DNA of 64,000 nucleotides from Humulus lupulus (Eukaryota > Streptophyta > Magnoliopsida > Rosales > Cannabaceae), in NCBI RefSeq assembly GCF_963169125.1, contig NC_084794.1:91123018-91187017 (forward strand), read 5' to 3'. The translations under genes and the position numbers were made by a program. Shown piece after piece: positions 32,701 through 44,760 of this stretch. The notes under the pieces were generated by a model that made no database searches, was not told the origin of the DNA, and worked only from the letters and a program-made list of their open reading frames with translations. The stretch's first letter is position 1, and every line of letters starts with the position of its first letter.

Positions 32701-33233
32701 TGCATTATTGGTTGATGATTTTCAAAGAAATAAAGTCCAACTTGAATCCTAGCACTGCCAATCATCCTTCTCGAAGATAGTTCCTAAAATTGACAAGAAT
32801 TGGAAATTTTTTTAGCAAGGCAACAATTGTCAGTAGTCAGCTTACTGACAGAAATTAAATTGCATGTTAAAGAAGGAACATGAAGGACCGATTTGAGGAT
32901 TAAATCAGCCGACAATTTAATGGTACCAATTCTTGCAATTTGAGAGAGTGTGCCATCTGCTATTATAACACTAGAAGGATTAGAACATGGAGTATAGGAT
33001 TCAAACAAAGAATATAAATTGGTCATATGATCAGAGGCGCCAGAATCAATTATCCATGGTATTTGAGAGTTGGTGAGAGCAGAGGAGAAATTACCAGAGT
33101 GGGCAACAGAGCTAGACATAGTATGAGATCCGAAACCCGGAACCCATTGTAAATAATTTTTACCTTCAAGGTTACGACTAGGAGCTGCTGGCTGGGCATC
33201 CGAGTTTGCGTGTCCGAGCGGATGGAGAAGCAT
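29709..33233 (-). pseudogene. Copia pol polyprotein, fragmented
   Basis: From right to left: protease WIIDSGASDHMTNLY (about 33033-33062), VLHVPSLTCNLISVSKL, GAG-pre-integrase LWHYRLGHPSFSYL with CDICQLAKH, integrase pieces ([36 protein letters not shown]), RT (WVFTVKYNANGSIEWYKAQL, QLDVKNAFLNGELVEEVYM, IVYVDDIIFTG) and RNase H (FTDANWAGSIDDRKSTSGY, IQLFCDNKSTISIAHN, ADILTKGL). A TAA interrupts RNase H at 30042-30044, where the family has Glu in AEAEF, and several frameshifts split the integrase. RT (30314-31501) is the longest open piece, so the decay looks moderate. Confidence 0.9.
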
Positions 33234-33400
33234 CCGAGGGGCTGGCGTGCGTGTCTAAGCAGCCTGGGGTCTGCATCCGAGCAGTCATGCGCGCGTCTGA
33301 GCGGATGGTGGTGGGCGTGTCCGAGTGGCTTAGGCGCGCGTCCGAGCAGCTTGGGGCATGCCCATTGTCTGAGCGGTTAGATGAAAATGGCCGATTGGCC
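33185..33400. repeat. GC-rich GCTCGGACGCGCG-type degenerate repeat at the gag/protease side of the copia element
   Basis: Around eight to ten units of roughly 21-27 bp with a TCCGAGCGG or GTCCGAGCAGC core on the plus strand. They form an open minus-strand frame rich in Ser and Asp that overlaps the protease frame. CpG content is far above the surrounding copia sequence. Confidence 0.65.
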
Positions 33401-33440
33401 ATACACATATTTTCCAACAAACCATTTCCGAGGAACTAGG

Positions 33441-34886
33441 CCTATCCTATTAGTCACGTATGCATTCAAGGGCCAAAAAACAATGACCAATTGGTTATAA
33501 GGTCCGAAAGGACAATAAATCTCAAGGGCATGGGGCACAAACATGTTTTCTTACTCATGGGATACTACAAAAAAATCAAACAAGTTGAATTTTAAGGGTT
33601 CAATAAACTTCAAGATAACATCAATGATTATCCTATACCCGTGGGCCCGAAAGAGCAATGGTAATGGGAAACTGATAACTACCGTTTTTATGGATAGAAA
33701 AGTTAAGCCGTGGGTTTACTGTAAAAGTGAAGGTTACTGACCAGATGGAAGCTTTTGGATGACCTCAAAAAAATTTTGCTAGAGAAAAAGTTTATCATAC
33801 GAGTAAATCATATAATAAACTTGGGGGGCAAATGTTATCCCCAAATATTGGAGTTCGATGACGTGGCAATCAGAAGTGACAAGTGGCAATACATGGTCCA
33901 TAAACGACACATTAATAGTCAAATGTATTGGCTCTTCAGAGTTGTGATAAAGTGATCTGACCGATCTGATAGAATTTCTGTCCGACTGGTGAAGATTTTT
34001 GACTGACCAGTCAAGTGTCATGCTAGACCAGAGATGTGTCATGTTAGACCAGAAATGTGTCATGTTAGACCAGATATGTGCCATGTTAGACCAGAGATGT
34101 GTCATGTTAGACCAGTCAGGTACTTGGCTGACCAGTCAGGTACTTGGCTAACCAGTCAGGTGCTTGACCGACTAGTCAGGTGCTTGCCGACCAGTCAAGT
34201 GTCATGACCGACCAGTCAAGTGTTTGGCCGACCAGACAGGTGTTTGGCCGACCAGTCACTTGTCTTGGCCGACCAGTAAGGGTTTGGCTGACTGGTGAAG
34301 TGTATGAAGTGGACCAACTAAACAGATCATTGTTACGCAAAGAAATCCCAGTAACGGCTTCAGATAGAATCGGTCGTACCTGCGCGGGAATCTCTCATTT
34401 TATCCCAAAGAATCGCATATTGTTGTATTTTAGATATTATTATTAATTAAATATAGTGAGAATAACAAAATATCCTGATTATGAGGGAATTCATTTGTAC
34501 GATCCTGAGCCTATAAATACAAAGCTCATGGCATCATAGGGGGGATCTGATCTTTTGGGGACTAAGAAAAACTCTTTGGTTTTGAGATTTTGGGACGATC
34601 ACTCAGGGCATTCTTGGGGCATTTTCTGAGAGCTTAGAAAGATAAAGCTTGGATTCTCTAGAGAGAGAAATTCTGTATTTTTCTACTTGAACTTAAGAAA
34701 CTCAGTTGGCTCAAGTTCATCTGATCTTAAGTGTAGGCTAAATATATCACAACTCCAAGTGGATCAGGCTAGTACCAACAAATTGGGGCTGAACCACTAT
34801 AAAAATTACGTGTGTTATTTACTTTCTTTTCAAGGCTTATTGTAGTTTTGACGTCTACTCGTCGTTGGCCAAAATCGTGGTCAACA
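33441..34886 (+). mobile_element. 3' end of a Tat-like Ty3/gypsy element
   Basis: Non-coding internal sequence (33441-33832) ends in the purine tract TTGGGGGGCAAA (about 33821-33832). An LTR (33833-34886) follows that starts TGTTATCCCC and ends GGTCAACA. GTACT (34887-34891) follows and would be the target duplication; the matching left copy is not adjacent, so the 5' part has been lost or separated. Confidence 0.82.
33833..34886 (+). repeat. 3' LTR of the Tat-like element (1054 bp)
   Basis: Same family as the solo LTR 2379-3184. TATA box CTATAAATAC is at 34511-34520, with the same GAGCC context. The U3 holds about twelve GACCAGTCAGGTGCTTGGC-type units (33980-34290). The leader contains GGGGCTGAACCACTATAAA. 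Confidence 0.88.
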
Positions 34887-36750
34887 GTACTCATCATACA
34901 ATACTCAGGGTCGACATCCTTAGGCCGCACCCTTTATTTAACCCACTGACTCCGGCTCGCTTAGGCCGAGCTCAGTAATTATCTAGATGACCTCAGCTTT
35001 CAGTGGCCGAGTTGCGTCCTGTGCGCAAATATCAGCCCGGATACTCTTAGGCCATTTATTTTATGCATGGCATATTATAATCATACAACATTTGTATTCA
35101 CTCATAGGGAATCTCAGTCCCAACACAGCCACACAAAAGGGTGCAGTTTTCTTACCTTTAAGTCCGAGCGGAGAAAGTGAAATGGTTCCAAGCACGATCC
35201 TTAGCCCTGAGCCTTGGCGATAAATCTAGTCACAAGGGCCAAGGGGTATCCATCAACTTCCAATCAAAATAAAATACCTAAGAGACAGAAACTAGCCTCT
35301 GGGACCTCACTTTCTACTAAACCGGGTAGTAGAAATTGTCCCAAGCACCTAGGTTCGAACCCCTAAGTCCTACCAATTCTTGAAATAATTCTAAGGCTAA
35401 AATCCCCGGTGGATCGCGACTTGGGTTTAATGGGTCGCGAATTTCCCCTAAGTCAAAGAGCAAGCACCCAAGCCAAAGGGGAGGCGGGCCGCGACTTGGC
35501 CTAGTGAGTCGCAGCGCCCCCCCAAGTTAGAGGCATCCCCAGGCCAAAATGGCCACACGCGCTACGGTACCCCTAGGCTGGATCGCAGCGCACACCCTTC
35601 GAACCCAGAAAATTTGGGTCTTTCTCATGCATCTCCCAGCAAAGAACACCAAGACTCTACCAAGAATTTTCCCTATCAACTCCCCTCAATTAAACACTAA
35701 ACCAACCATAAATTCAAGACTAAATTACACATTTTAATCACCCAAAATCCTTAGCAACAATACCAGAATCACTGTCCCAATTCTTCAACTATTATCACCC
35801 CACAAACTCAGTTAATTCAACACTCAATTCATGCTAAAGAACCTAGAATTCTACCTAAACCAATTCAACAAAACACATTGATTAATACTAAGGTTCTGAC
35901 CTCAAATGATAGCCCAACTTCCCAGCAGAATCCTTGCACCAATTCAGCTTAATTCCTTGAATTCTCCTCTGTTTTCCAGCTCCAATTCCCAGCTTGATTC
36001 CTCTCCAATTCCTTCTATTCTCCTTCAAATATTTCCCAGCGTAAGCCTAGCTTATGCACCCTTTGGATCCTTAGCTTCAAATTTCATCAAGGGAGAGTGA
36101 GAGAGAGGGAGAATGTGAGAGATGAGAGAGAGAGAGAGAGCTAGGAACTTTCCTTTTCTTCTAGTTCTCTCTATTTTCCTAAGCCTGAATATATCACTAA
36201 CCCAAAAGACCATTATGCCCCTCCAGGTTTACTAATCCTCAATAGCCCCTAGGGATAGAATGATCATTTTGCTCCCAATTCCAACTAATTCCTCAATTGT
36301 TCCTAATATCTACCAATCAATCCCATCATCCAATTAACTTCTAATTACTTATCCAATGTCTAATAATCCCCAATATATTTTCTAAATTCCCGAAAATCCC
36401 CCCAGGCTCCCCCGAGCCAGGTATAAATTCCCGTCGTGACTATTTCGCCCAACTGCTCACTAGGACCGTCTCGAGCCATATACTGCAAATATAACCACAT
36501 AATAATGTGGTCTCGACAATTAATCACAAATAATCACATTTATGCCCTCAACAAGCCAAAATTACAAATATGCCCTTATAAGCTAAACATGGCCCACATG
36601 CATATTTAATACTCATAAACATGCATTTCACATATCCACATAATCATATAATCATGCATTTAATCATTAAAATCACACATATACCAATTATGCCCTACCG
36701 CCACGCTAATCAAGGCCCTTAAGCCTTATTAGTATTTTTGGGTCATTACA
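34887..36750 (-). repeat. Tekay-type LTR, minus orientation, 3' end missing
   Basis: It starts (minus strand) TGTAATGACCCAAAAATAC at 36750 and parallels 38870-41243 reversed as far as the TTGTATGATGATTATG region, where the Tat-like LTR cuts in at 34886. It includes a (GA)n microsatellite at 36095-36142. It probably received the Tat-like insertion at GTACT. Confidence 0.82.
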
Positions 36751-37513
36751 TTACCCTTCATTGGTATTCTATCCTTACCTCCCACAAAGTTCCTTGTAAA
36801 TAATATTTCCGTAAACTTAATTACAGAAGTGAGTACTCTATCATTTAACACTTGCACCAAGCTATAAGGAAATCATAGTTTCACTTCTTAAACAGAAGCT
36901 ATAGATTTCATTTCTATGATAAATACTCCCACTAAATTATACTACCAAATCTCTAATATGTAAGTATGAGCTAGTCTGTAGGGTAAGCTTGTAACGAACA
37001 AATCAAAAGACTTGTATAATATAATTAGCAGAATATTAATCACTCAGAATTAAGATTGAATTGGCCTATGGTCAACATTGTGATATGATTAGATTAGTTG
37101 ATAATGATACATACTTATCTTATCAATATTCAATATCGGTCCAGTCCAATGTAACAAAATACATCCGATCTTATCTACTTGGTTAATGCCTTCGATAAGA
37201 CATCACACCCTCGAATGTGTAACTAGATCATATCGTAGATTACCAGATCAGTGAAAATCCAATGTACTGACTTAATCTTAGGACTTGTTCTTTTGAACAT
37301 ATAATTACAATTATAATCCACTGTGACCTAGTCACTATAATTGTAATTATTTATATGTTCGAGATTTTATAAATATTTGTATAATTCAAATAATCATGTA
37401 ATAAAAAAAGCAAGAAGCACGATTGCAAACTAAATGGTTTCTACTTCTGTTATTGACAATATAAAATCGCGTTACACGTTTGACATGGTTTTATAAGGGC
37501 ATAAAACCCAACA
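36751..37513 (-). repeat. Copia-type LTR, minus orientation, truncated
   Basis: It starts (minus strand) TGTTGGGTTTTATGCCC at 37513 and matches the plus-strand LTR at 52653-53059 over its first 400 bases. It then runs on to the Tekay LTR at 36750. A 66-bp near-palindrome lies at 37295-37360. It sits in the 3' flank of the LINE. Confidence 0.8.
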
Positions 37514-38869
37514 GTTGGTAGAGTGAAAAAATGCGAACAGTCACTCCAATTGTCTAGAGCGGTCAATTCCGTTCTCAGTCTGCAAATATTGATCTACCAT
37601 AGTTTATATTCCCCTCACATTTCCAAAAGGCATGGAAGGAAGTTTCCTTCTCTAAAGCACAAAAGTAGTAGCCTAAGTTGTCAAGTTCTAAGAACTTGCT
37701 GAGTTTAGATTTCGTTGGAAGAACATCAGCCATGATTTCCCACCAAAGATTTTTTTGCCTCGAGTGTAACTTGCTTTTCCAAATTGTAGTCCACCTCATA
37801 TCTTGCGAACCTTCCAAATGTGGGATGGCAAGAGCTGATTTTATTGAGAATTTTTCTGAAGAGTCTGGGAACCACATCCAATTATCTTCCCTTTCAAACT
37901 CAGATAGTGGAATTTTAAGGATTCTTTTGGCATCCTCTGGAGAGAACCATTGACGAAGTTTTTGAAGATTCCACATATTGTTGTCAATGAACTGGTTGAC
38001 CCAACTTACTCCGTGAGTGGCATCCAAAAGCGGGGTAAGTCTATGTGGTTTAGATGGAAGCCAGTTATCGAACCAAATGGATGTTGTTTTACTATTACCG
38101 ACCCTACTGCAAAGGCCCTTCACAAGAGTTTTGACTAACTTCACAATGGCCTTCCAAAGCCCAGAATCAATTGGTTTATAGTGGTAATTGAGTAGCTCAT
38201 CTCCTTTTAGATATTTAGACCGAACTAAATCATGCCATGAACCTTTCATCTATGTGAGGTTCTCCTAGGCCCGTTTTGCTAAAAAGGCTTCACTGATTGC
38301 TTTGGTCATGCGAAACCTGAGACCTTCATAGGGTTTGGGGAAGAAAAGACCCCTCCAAGAAGTGGTGTAAACTCTCCTCTTGATTGAAGTATCACCCCAC
38401 CAGAAGGATCGAAGAATTTTATCGACTGAATTTGAGGCTACACCTGGAATGGGACCTGACGCTGCAACATAGGATACAAGTGAGGACCCAAATGACTAGA
38501 CCAATGTTGTATGACCAGCTTTAGACAATAGTTTAGCCTTCCAACCTTGGACCCTTGCATGAATCCTATTTAGAATAAAATCAAGATCTTTGGTCTTTGA
38601 TCTCGAGTGCAGAAGGGGTAGGCCAAGGTGGATTATATCAATTCTTGCTCTGGGCATTTGGAGGAAACCAGTTAACTCCAATCTTTTGGCATTCAGAACC
38701 CCCTTTGAAAAGTGAACAGAGGAATTTGGTTTACTAATTTTCTCCCCCGACCAAAGACATAATTTATTAAAGCAATCCATGAATGTGTTTGACTCTTTGA
38801 TTGTAGCTTTCCCAAAATGAACGATGTCACCAGCAAAGAGGAGATGGCTAATATTTGAAGCTTGCCTGG
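37514..38869 (-). pseudogene. L1-type LINE, 3' part of ORF2 (RT end and zf-RVT domain)
   Basis: The minus strand reads ISHLLFAGDIVHFGKATI, the end of the RT palm, where the catalytic FADD is FAGD. Then come LCLWSGEKISKPNSSVHFSK, LGLPLLHSRSKTKDLDFIL and AKLLSKAGHTTLV, then (after stops) SYVAASGPIPG, ILRSFWWGD, and an open segment 37575-38249 with GSWHDLVRSKYLKGDELLN, IWFDNWLP and the zf-RVT region (TTIWKSKLHSRQKNLWWEIM, ADVLPTKSKLSKF). It is cut at 38869 by a Tekay LTR and ends near a copia LTR. The RT is inactive: one catalytic Asp is lost and stops are present. Confidence 0.88.
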
Positions 38870-41243
38870 TGTAATGACCCAAAATTACTAATAAGGCTTA
38901 AGGGCCTTGATTAGCATGTCGGAAGGGCATAATTGGTTTATGTGTGATTTAATGGTTAAATGCATGATTATGTGGCATGCACGATTATATGATTATGTGG
39001 ATATGTGAAATGCATGTGCTATGAGTTTTAAATATGCATATGGCTAAATTTTTGAGACCACATTATTATGTGGATATATTTGTAGCATATGGCTCGAGAC
39101 GGTCCTAGCGAGCGGATTGGAAAAATAGTCACAACGGGGATTAATACCCGGCTCGGGGGAAGCCCGCGATTATTTTTGGGAATTTAAGGGATCTCTTGGG
39201 AATTATTTGATATTGAGTAAATAATTGGTGATTAATTTGGATGATAGGATTGATTGGTAGATATTGGGAACATTTGAGGAATTAGCGTAACCAGGGGAGA
39301 ATGACCTTTTTACCCCTATGAGTCACTTGAGGGCTAGTTAAATTAGAAGGGTAGCTTGGTCATTTGGGTGTGGAGTAAGGATAGGGTCGGTTAGTCTCTA
39401 AGGATATTCAGGAAAATACTGGACATGTGAGGAAAAGGCTCCAATTTCACTTCATCTCTCTCTCACTCTTGTAGAACTTGGAGGAAGGTGAATCTTTGGA
39501 ACCAAGGGGATTAAGCTGGGAAAAACAAAGGAGAAGTCAAGGTTTAGGCTGGGTTTGGCTTGGATAAAGCTAAGGGGAAAGATAAGTTAAAGACAACCAA
39601 GATTACCAGGAAGTTGGGATCATCAATTCAGGTAAACCTTTTGTTTCTCACCTTTGAATTCACTAAGTAGAACTAAGTAGTTTGAAGCTTAGAACATGTG
39701 TTAATTTTGGGTATTTGGGTGATAATAGCTGATGATTAGGGTGGTGATTGTAGTTTAATTTCTAAGGTTTTGGTGATTAAAAATGTGTGATATAGTCTTG
39801 AATTCGTAGCTAGTTTGGAGTTGAATTAAGGAGGTTTCCTAGGGAAATTATGGGTTGGTTTCTTGATGTTCTTGGTTAGGAAGAAGAAGAGAAAACCCAA
39901 ATTTTCTGGGTTCAAAGGGGGCGCACTGCAACCCATCCTGGGGGCGCCGTGGTGTGTGTGGCCGTTTTTGCCTGGGCGTGGCCTCTGATTTGGAGGCGCG
40001 CCACAACCCACTAGGCTAAGTCACGGCCCGCCTCCCTTTTTGGCTGGGGTCCTTGCTCTCTAACTTGGGGGAAAGTCGCAACCCACTAAGCCAAGTCGCG
40101 ACCCGCCTAGGGATTTTAGCCTTAGAATTGTTCCTAGAATTGGAGAGCCTTGGAGATTTGAAGCTAGGCGCTCGGGACAATTTCTACTACTCTGTTTAGT
40201 AGGAATTAAGGTCCCGAAGGCTAGTTTCTGTCTCTTAGGTATTTTATTTTTGATTGGAAGTTGATGGATACCCATTGGCCCTTGTGACTAGGTTTATCGC
40301 CAAGGCTCAAGGCTGAGGATCGTGCTCAGAACCATTTCACTTTCTCCGTTCTGACTTAAAGGTAAGAAAACTGCACCCTTTTGTGTGGCTGTGTTGGGAC
40401 TGAGATTCCCTATGAGTAAATACAAATGTTGTATGATTATAATATGCCATGAGAGCATGAAGTAAACAACCTAAGAGTATCCAAGCTGATATTTGCGCAC
40501 AGGACGCAGCTCGGCCACTGAGAGCTAGGATAAGATAGATTAACACTGAGCTTGGCCTAAGCGAGCTAGAGTCAGTGGGTTAAATAGAGGGTGCAGTCTA
40601 AGGGTGTTGACATTAAGTATTGTATGATGATTATGATAAACTATTGAGTAATGATATGTTTACTATTGTGAATCTGATGCTTATGGTTTGTTGAATACTG
40701 TGATGAATGGCTTATGATTCGTTGATTGTTATCACTGATTATGTGGCTGTCATAACATGTTGAATACATGGTTAACTGCTTTATGGATCATTTGATTGTC
40801 ATTATTATTTATGCTATGCTATATGGTTTTTTTGCTGGACCTCGGCTCACGGGTGCTATGTGGTGCAGGTAAAGGCAAGGGTAAGATGGATCAACCATGA
40901 GTTGGAGAGCTTTGGGGGCGAGGTGTACATTGTCAGCTGCTTATATGCCACGGCTAAGGGATTGTACAGGGACAGAAAACCTAAAATGTGTAATTTTCCA
41001 TTAGAGTGGCCTTGGCTTGTATTTGACTTTTGGAAGTTTGTAAATTTGTCCTTAACCTTGTTTTTTGGATCCCATGTACTAAACATTTATTTTAATGAAA
41101 ATTATCCGTTTGTGACCAAAATCTTTTAACCTTAACTTGTTTATGAATTTAGGATCACAATTTCTATTCAAATGACTTGATTAGTAAGTCTTCCACAACT
41201 TTAAACACATAGTGTAACGGTCTTGGTTATCCAGGGCGTTACA
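38870..41243 (+). repeat. Tekay-type 5' LTR, plus orientation (2374 bp)
   Basis: It starts TGTAATGACCC directly inside the LINE and ends CCAGGGCGTTACA, followed by a primer site. This is the most complete Tekay LTR with an attached primer site. Its internal region is replaced after about 30 bp by a copia element. Confidence 0.9.
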
Positions 41244-41246
41244 ACT

Positions 41247-41258
41247 TGGTATTAGAGC
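41247..41258 (+). promoter_or_regulatory. Primer-binding site, tRNA-Met type
   Basis: TGGTATTAGAGC lies three bases after the LTR, one base different from the usual TGGTATCAGAGC. Confidence 0.85.
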
Positions 41259-41273
41259 GGTCTAGGTTTAAGG

Positions 41274-41943
41274 TGTTAGGAGTATGTCCTAAAAGCATGT
41301 AAAAGACATTTATTATTTCGATGAATAAATAAATACAATGGTTTATTATTGTTATATTTAGATTATTAAATTATTGTTTGAATAATTTTGTAAATATCAG
41401 AAAAATTCCATATTCATTATTGAGGAGGTGATCTTGTATTAGTACGAGAGATTTAAGATCACATGAATGAATAAAAATAGTCAACAACAACAAATTAAAG
41501 TTATGGAATTCTTTAATTGGGGTTGTAAGTACGGTTTGTTGAGTATCATGATCATACAAATAATCTAGATTCGGATTATTGATGTGGTAAGACATCTCGG
41601 TAAAGGTGCTTTATATAATATGATTATATATGACATGGACTGATATGAATAAAAGTCTTTATCCAAAAACCATTTAATAATAAAGACTTGTAATTCATAT
41701 CATAACTGATGATCATTTATAGATCAACCTAAATCCTGAGTGTTCATGAACTCCTGTTCATGTTTATTAAATCTTTTGATTCATTCGTTAAGGTCTCTTC
41801 ATAGAATGAGGCTAATGACTTTTGTTTTGGAGATTTAATATCATGGATGGCTGGGAACATGTATCAACAATACATAATCTAATTTTTCCTAACGGATCGT
41901 ATATTAGTTCTCTTAAGGGTTAATTCTGGAACTGAATGATTTT
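41274..41943 (+). repeat. Copia LTR, 5' piece
   Basis: Starts TGTTAGGAGTATGTCC, 16 bases after the Tekay primer site, and is followed by the Tekay-type insertion at 41944. A continuation of this LTR is inferred at 43251-43530. Confidence 0.7.
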
Positions 41944-43250
41944 TGTAACACCCTAAACTCTAGGGACCGTTACGGTGTGCCTTGTAAACAGTGCTAAACT
42001 CGCTAATCGAGTCATTTGGCCAAAATCGTGTAACTAAGTATGATTAGCGGTTTAGGGATTAAAAATTTTGGTTAAGATGTAACGTTTCATTAGAACATTT
42101 ATTATATACATTGGGATCCCAAAAATATAATTTAAAGGTCTATTACAAGAAAATATTTACAACCAGCCGATCTAGGCGGCAAAACAGGGTTTAACCCTAG
42201 TTCCTCTTCAAACCTCGGCTGTGGTGGTCGAGCAGCTACATATGTACACATCGCCACCTAAGCTCTCCAACTCAAGGATGATCCAGCTTTCTTTTGCCTT
42301 TACCTGCACCACATAGCACCCATGAGCCGAAGCCTAGCAAGAGAACTCAATATGCTCATGAACAGTAATAACATGTCATCAAATCATAAGGCACACGCCT
42401 AGCAGATATAGCCCTAGTCAAGCAGGCAAACAAATACATGTAATGATGGGTATCCAGGATAAGAAATCCTGCCCTCCTGAGTGGATGACTATCAAGTCAA
42501 TCTCAATCAGATAAGTGATTTAACACTGGTGGCTCCGGTAACCATACCGGGCTGATAGCCCTGAATAAAAGAGTGACAGTGGTACAAGTCACTAAAGTGG
42601 GTTCCGTTCCCTTTATAAATAAGTGATCCTTTCACTAGCTTAAACAGGATATGTGCATGATGATTAGTCACCAACATAACCTTCCTCATGACCCTAGAGT
42701 CATAACTATGGAACACTGTTCCCTAGCCATGTGACAAGCAGTCACCTAGGCCTTAGGCCCTGGCTCCAAGTAACTAGTCCTAGAGTAGCCAAGCGCTTAT
42801 AATTTTGATCGACCTTCGGGTCGGTCCAGCATTAATACCCCATATGAGTCATTCAACACTGATATCGATTAGATCTAATCTTCATTCGGCCCTGCGTCCT
42901 CGACACTTATGCCGTTTCTGACTCTCAGGTCAGTGATACGCGGCTAGTGCCGATTCCGAACAGTTGGTGCCACACACAAGCAAGCAATGCTACCAAACAT
43001 ATATCATATGTCAAATATTCGAATATAGGCATTCAACATGTTTACTTAACAACTGCTAGCATAATTAGGACCATGCATAAACACAGAGGCTCAAGCTCTG
43101 AATAATCTCATATTCAATACTCAAAGCATGCCCTAATTACATGTTTCTCGTGCAGCACATGCATCACATTTAATCACTTGACATGCCTCAATTATAACCA
43201 TGCATGTCACATTTAAGCATCCAACATGCATCAAGAATAACCATGTCACT
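41944..43250 (-). repeat. Tekay-type LTR, minus orientation, truncated
   Basis: It starts TGTAACACCCTAAACTC on the plus strand, matching the end of the LTR at 48446-51078 (GGACCGTTACGGTG versus CGACCGTCACACTG and the following GCTAAACTCGC-type text). The match stops near CCATGTCACTAG at about 43250, so its U3 half is missing. Confidence 0.75.
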
Positions 43251-43530
43251 AGGTTGTTTTAGAGAAAGACTTGGAAGATTGTGGTCTTATTTCAAAGCAG
43301 TTTGGATTCCTTGCAATGCCTAGCATTCAACAAGGACAAAAGGTTAGGGAATTCAAAGGGTGTAGTCATTGTTCCGCTATGCATCTCATAATTACTCTAA
43401 TGATTTTATTGTTGTATTTACGAATCTCTGTATGAAAATCACTTATATGCATGTATTTATGTTTTTCTATTGTATGTTATTTTGTGCAATAGGGAGTATG
43501 CATAAAGACTTATATAAATGAAATCCTACA
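43251..43530 (+). repeat. Inferred 3' piece of the copia 5' LTR
   Basis: Ends AATCCTACA directly before the primer site at 43533. Its end is complementary to the TGTTAGGA start at 41274, as LTR ends should be. The left boundary is inferred from where Tekay similarity stops. Confidence 0.55.
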
Positions 43531-43532
43531 AC

Positions 43533-43544
43533 TGGTATCAGACC
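43533..43544 (+). promoter_or_regulatory. Copia primer-binding site
   Basis: TGGTATCAGACC, near-perfect complement to the initiator tRNA-Met 3' end, two bases after the inferred LTR. Confidence 0.8.
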
Positions 43545-43859
43545 CAAGTTGCTAGTTTATATGTTTATATATATATATGTATGTGATTTTTTTGACATGT
43601 TAGATATGTTAATTGGATGATAGTATAATTATTTTCAAAGCAGTTTTATGTATGTGTGATGCTAAAAGAATATTGTTCATGATTTTTTACGTGTGTTTTA
43701 TTTTGTTGTGTAAAACTCATAAACTACGTACATGAACAAAGTTTGGAAAATTGCACAAAAATTAAATTTATATTTTTGGGATTTTTTTTTGCCTATGAAA
43801 TATATATATATACATGTTTAAGTATTTTTTTTAAGTTATATATATTTATATATATAGAC

Positions 43860-44320
43860 ATATTGGTGACATAAATACTTAAGTTCATGCTTTTGTTGCA
43901 CTTAAATACCTAACATTTATTTTTTGTTGCAACCGTTACTTTTTTCCGTTAATAGGAAAATACCAAACTTTTTAATTAGGAATATTTGCGGCATTAATAC
44001 ATAAGTTTATGTAATTATTGCACTTAAATACATAACTTTTAATATTTGTAGCATAAATAATAAATATTTTCTTTATTAAAACTAATTTTTTTATTATTTA
44101 TGTTACAAAAATTAAAAGTTAGGTATTTAAGTGCAACAATTACATAAATTTAGGTATTTATGCCGTTAATATCCATATTTAAAAATTTTGGTATTTGTCA
44201 CTTAACAGAAAAAAGTAACAGTTGCAACAAAAAATAAATGTTATGTATTTATGTCATAAAAAAAAGTTTAGTATTTAAGTGCAACACAAGCCTAAACTTA
44301 AGTATTTATGTGGCCATTAT
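43860..44320. mobile_element. AT-rich fold-back (MITE-like) element, 461 bp
   Basis: Two arms of about 220 bp (left 43860-44075, right about 44095-44320 reversed) share ACATAAATACTTAAGTT, GTTGCACTTAAATACCTAAC, TTATTTTTTGTTGCAAC and AATTATTGCACTTAAATAC-type text, with a short spacer near TTCTTTATTAAAAC. The arms are clearly complementary but diverged, and GTTGCACTTAAATAC occurs four times because each arm carries two copies. No coding content. Confidence 0.85.
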
Positions 44321-44340
44321 CCCATATATATATATATATA

Positions 44341-44760
44341 TAGGGGAATTCTCCTATAGGAGCTTTACTTTAAGCTCTACCGGTAAGACTCTCAGTGTTC
44401 TCAACCCGTGAATAGTTTTCGGCGCGATTTTTTTTATGACCATGTATATTGTAGCTATTTAGAGCATCCTGCAAATTTTCAGAAAATTTCGAATAGTTTA
44501 CAGTACCGAAAACTAGGTTCAAACATGTTGTTGCACGCGTGACTAATTTTTTTTATGCGCGTGGAAAACAACATGTTTGAACCTAGTTTTCGGTACTGTA
44601 AACTATTCGGAATTTTCTGAAAATTTGCAGAATGCTCTAAGTAGCTACAATATATACGGTCATAAAAAAAATTGCGCTAAAAACTATTTACGGGTTGAGA
44701 AACACTGAGAGCCTAACCGGTAGGATTTAAAGTGAAGCCCCTATAAAAAAATTGTCCTAT
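44341..44760. mobile_element. Fold-back (MITE-like) element with about 190-bp arms, 420 bp
   Basis: The left arm starts TAGGGGAATTCTCCTATAGG; the right arm ends ATTGTCCTAT. They pair over about 190 bp around a loop of about 35 bp (GCACGCGTGACTAATTTTTT). Diagnostic shared stretches are CTCAACCCGTGAATAG, GTACCGAAAACTAGGTTC and AACATGTTGTT. (TA)n runs flank both sides and obscure the target duplication. The transcript would form a long near-perfect hairpin. No ORF. Confidence 0.92.

Larger units (their letters stand above)
29490..33440 (-). mobile_element. Ty1/copia element remnant, minus orientation
   Basis: Protease, GAG-pre-integrase, integrase, RT and RNase H occur in copia order from right to left, followed by a purine tract (minus strand GGGGGAG, about 29702-29708) and a short candidate LTR. 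The 5' LTR and most of gag are missing on the right, where the sequence gives way to a Ty3-type fragment near 33440. It sits on the RT fragment of the Tekay remnant. Confidence 0.85.
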
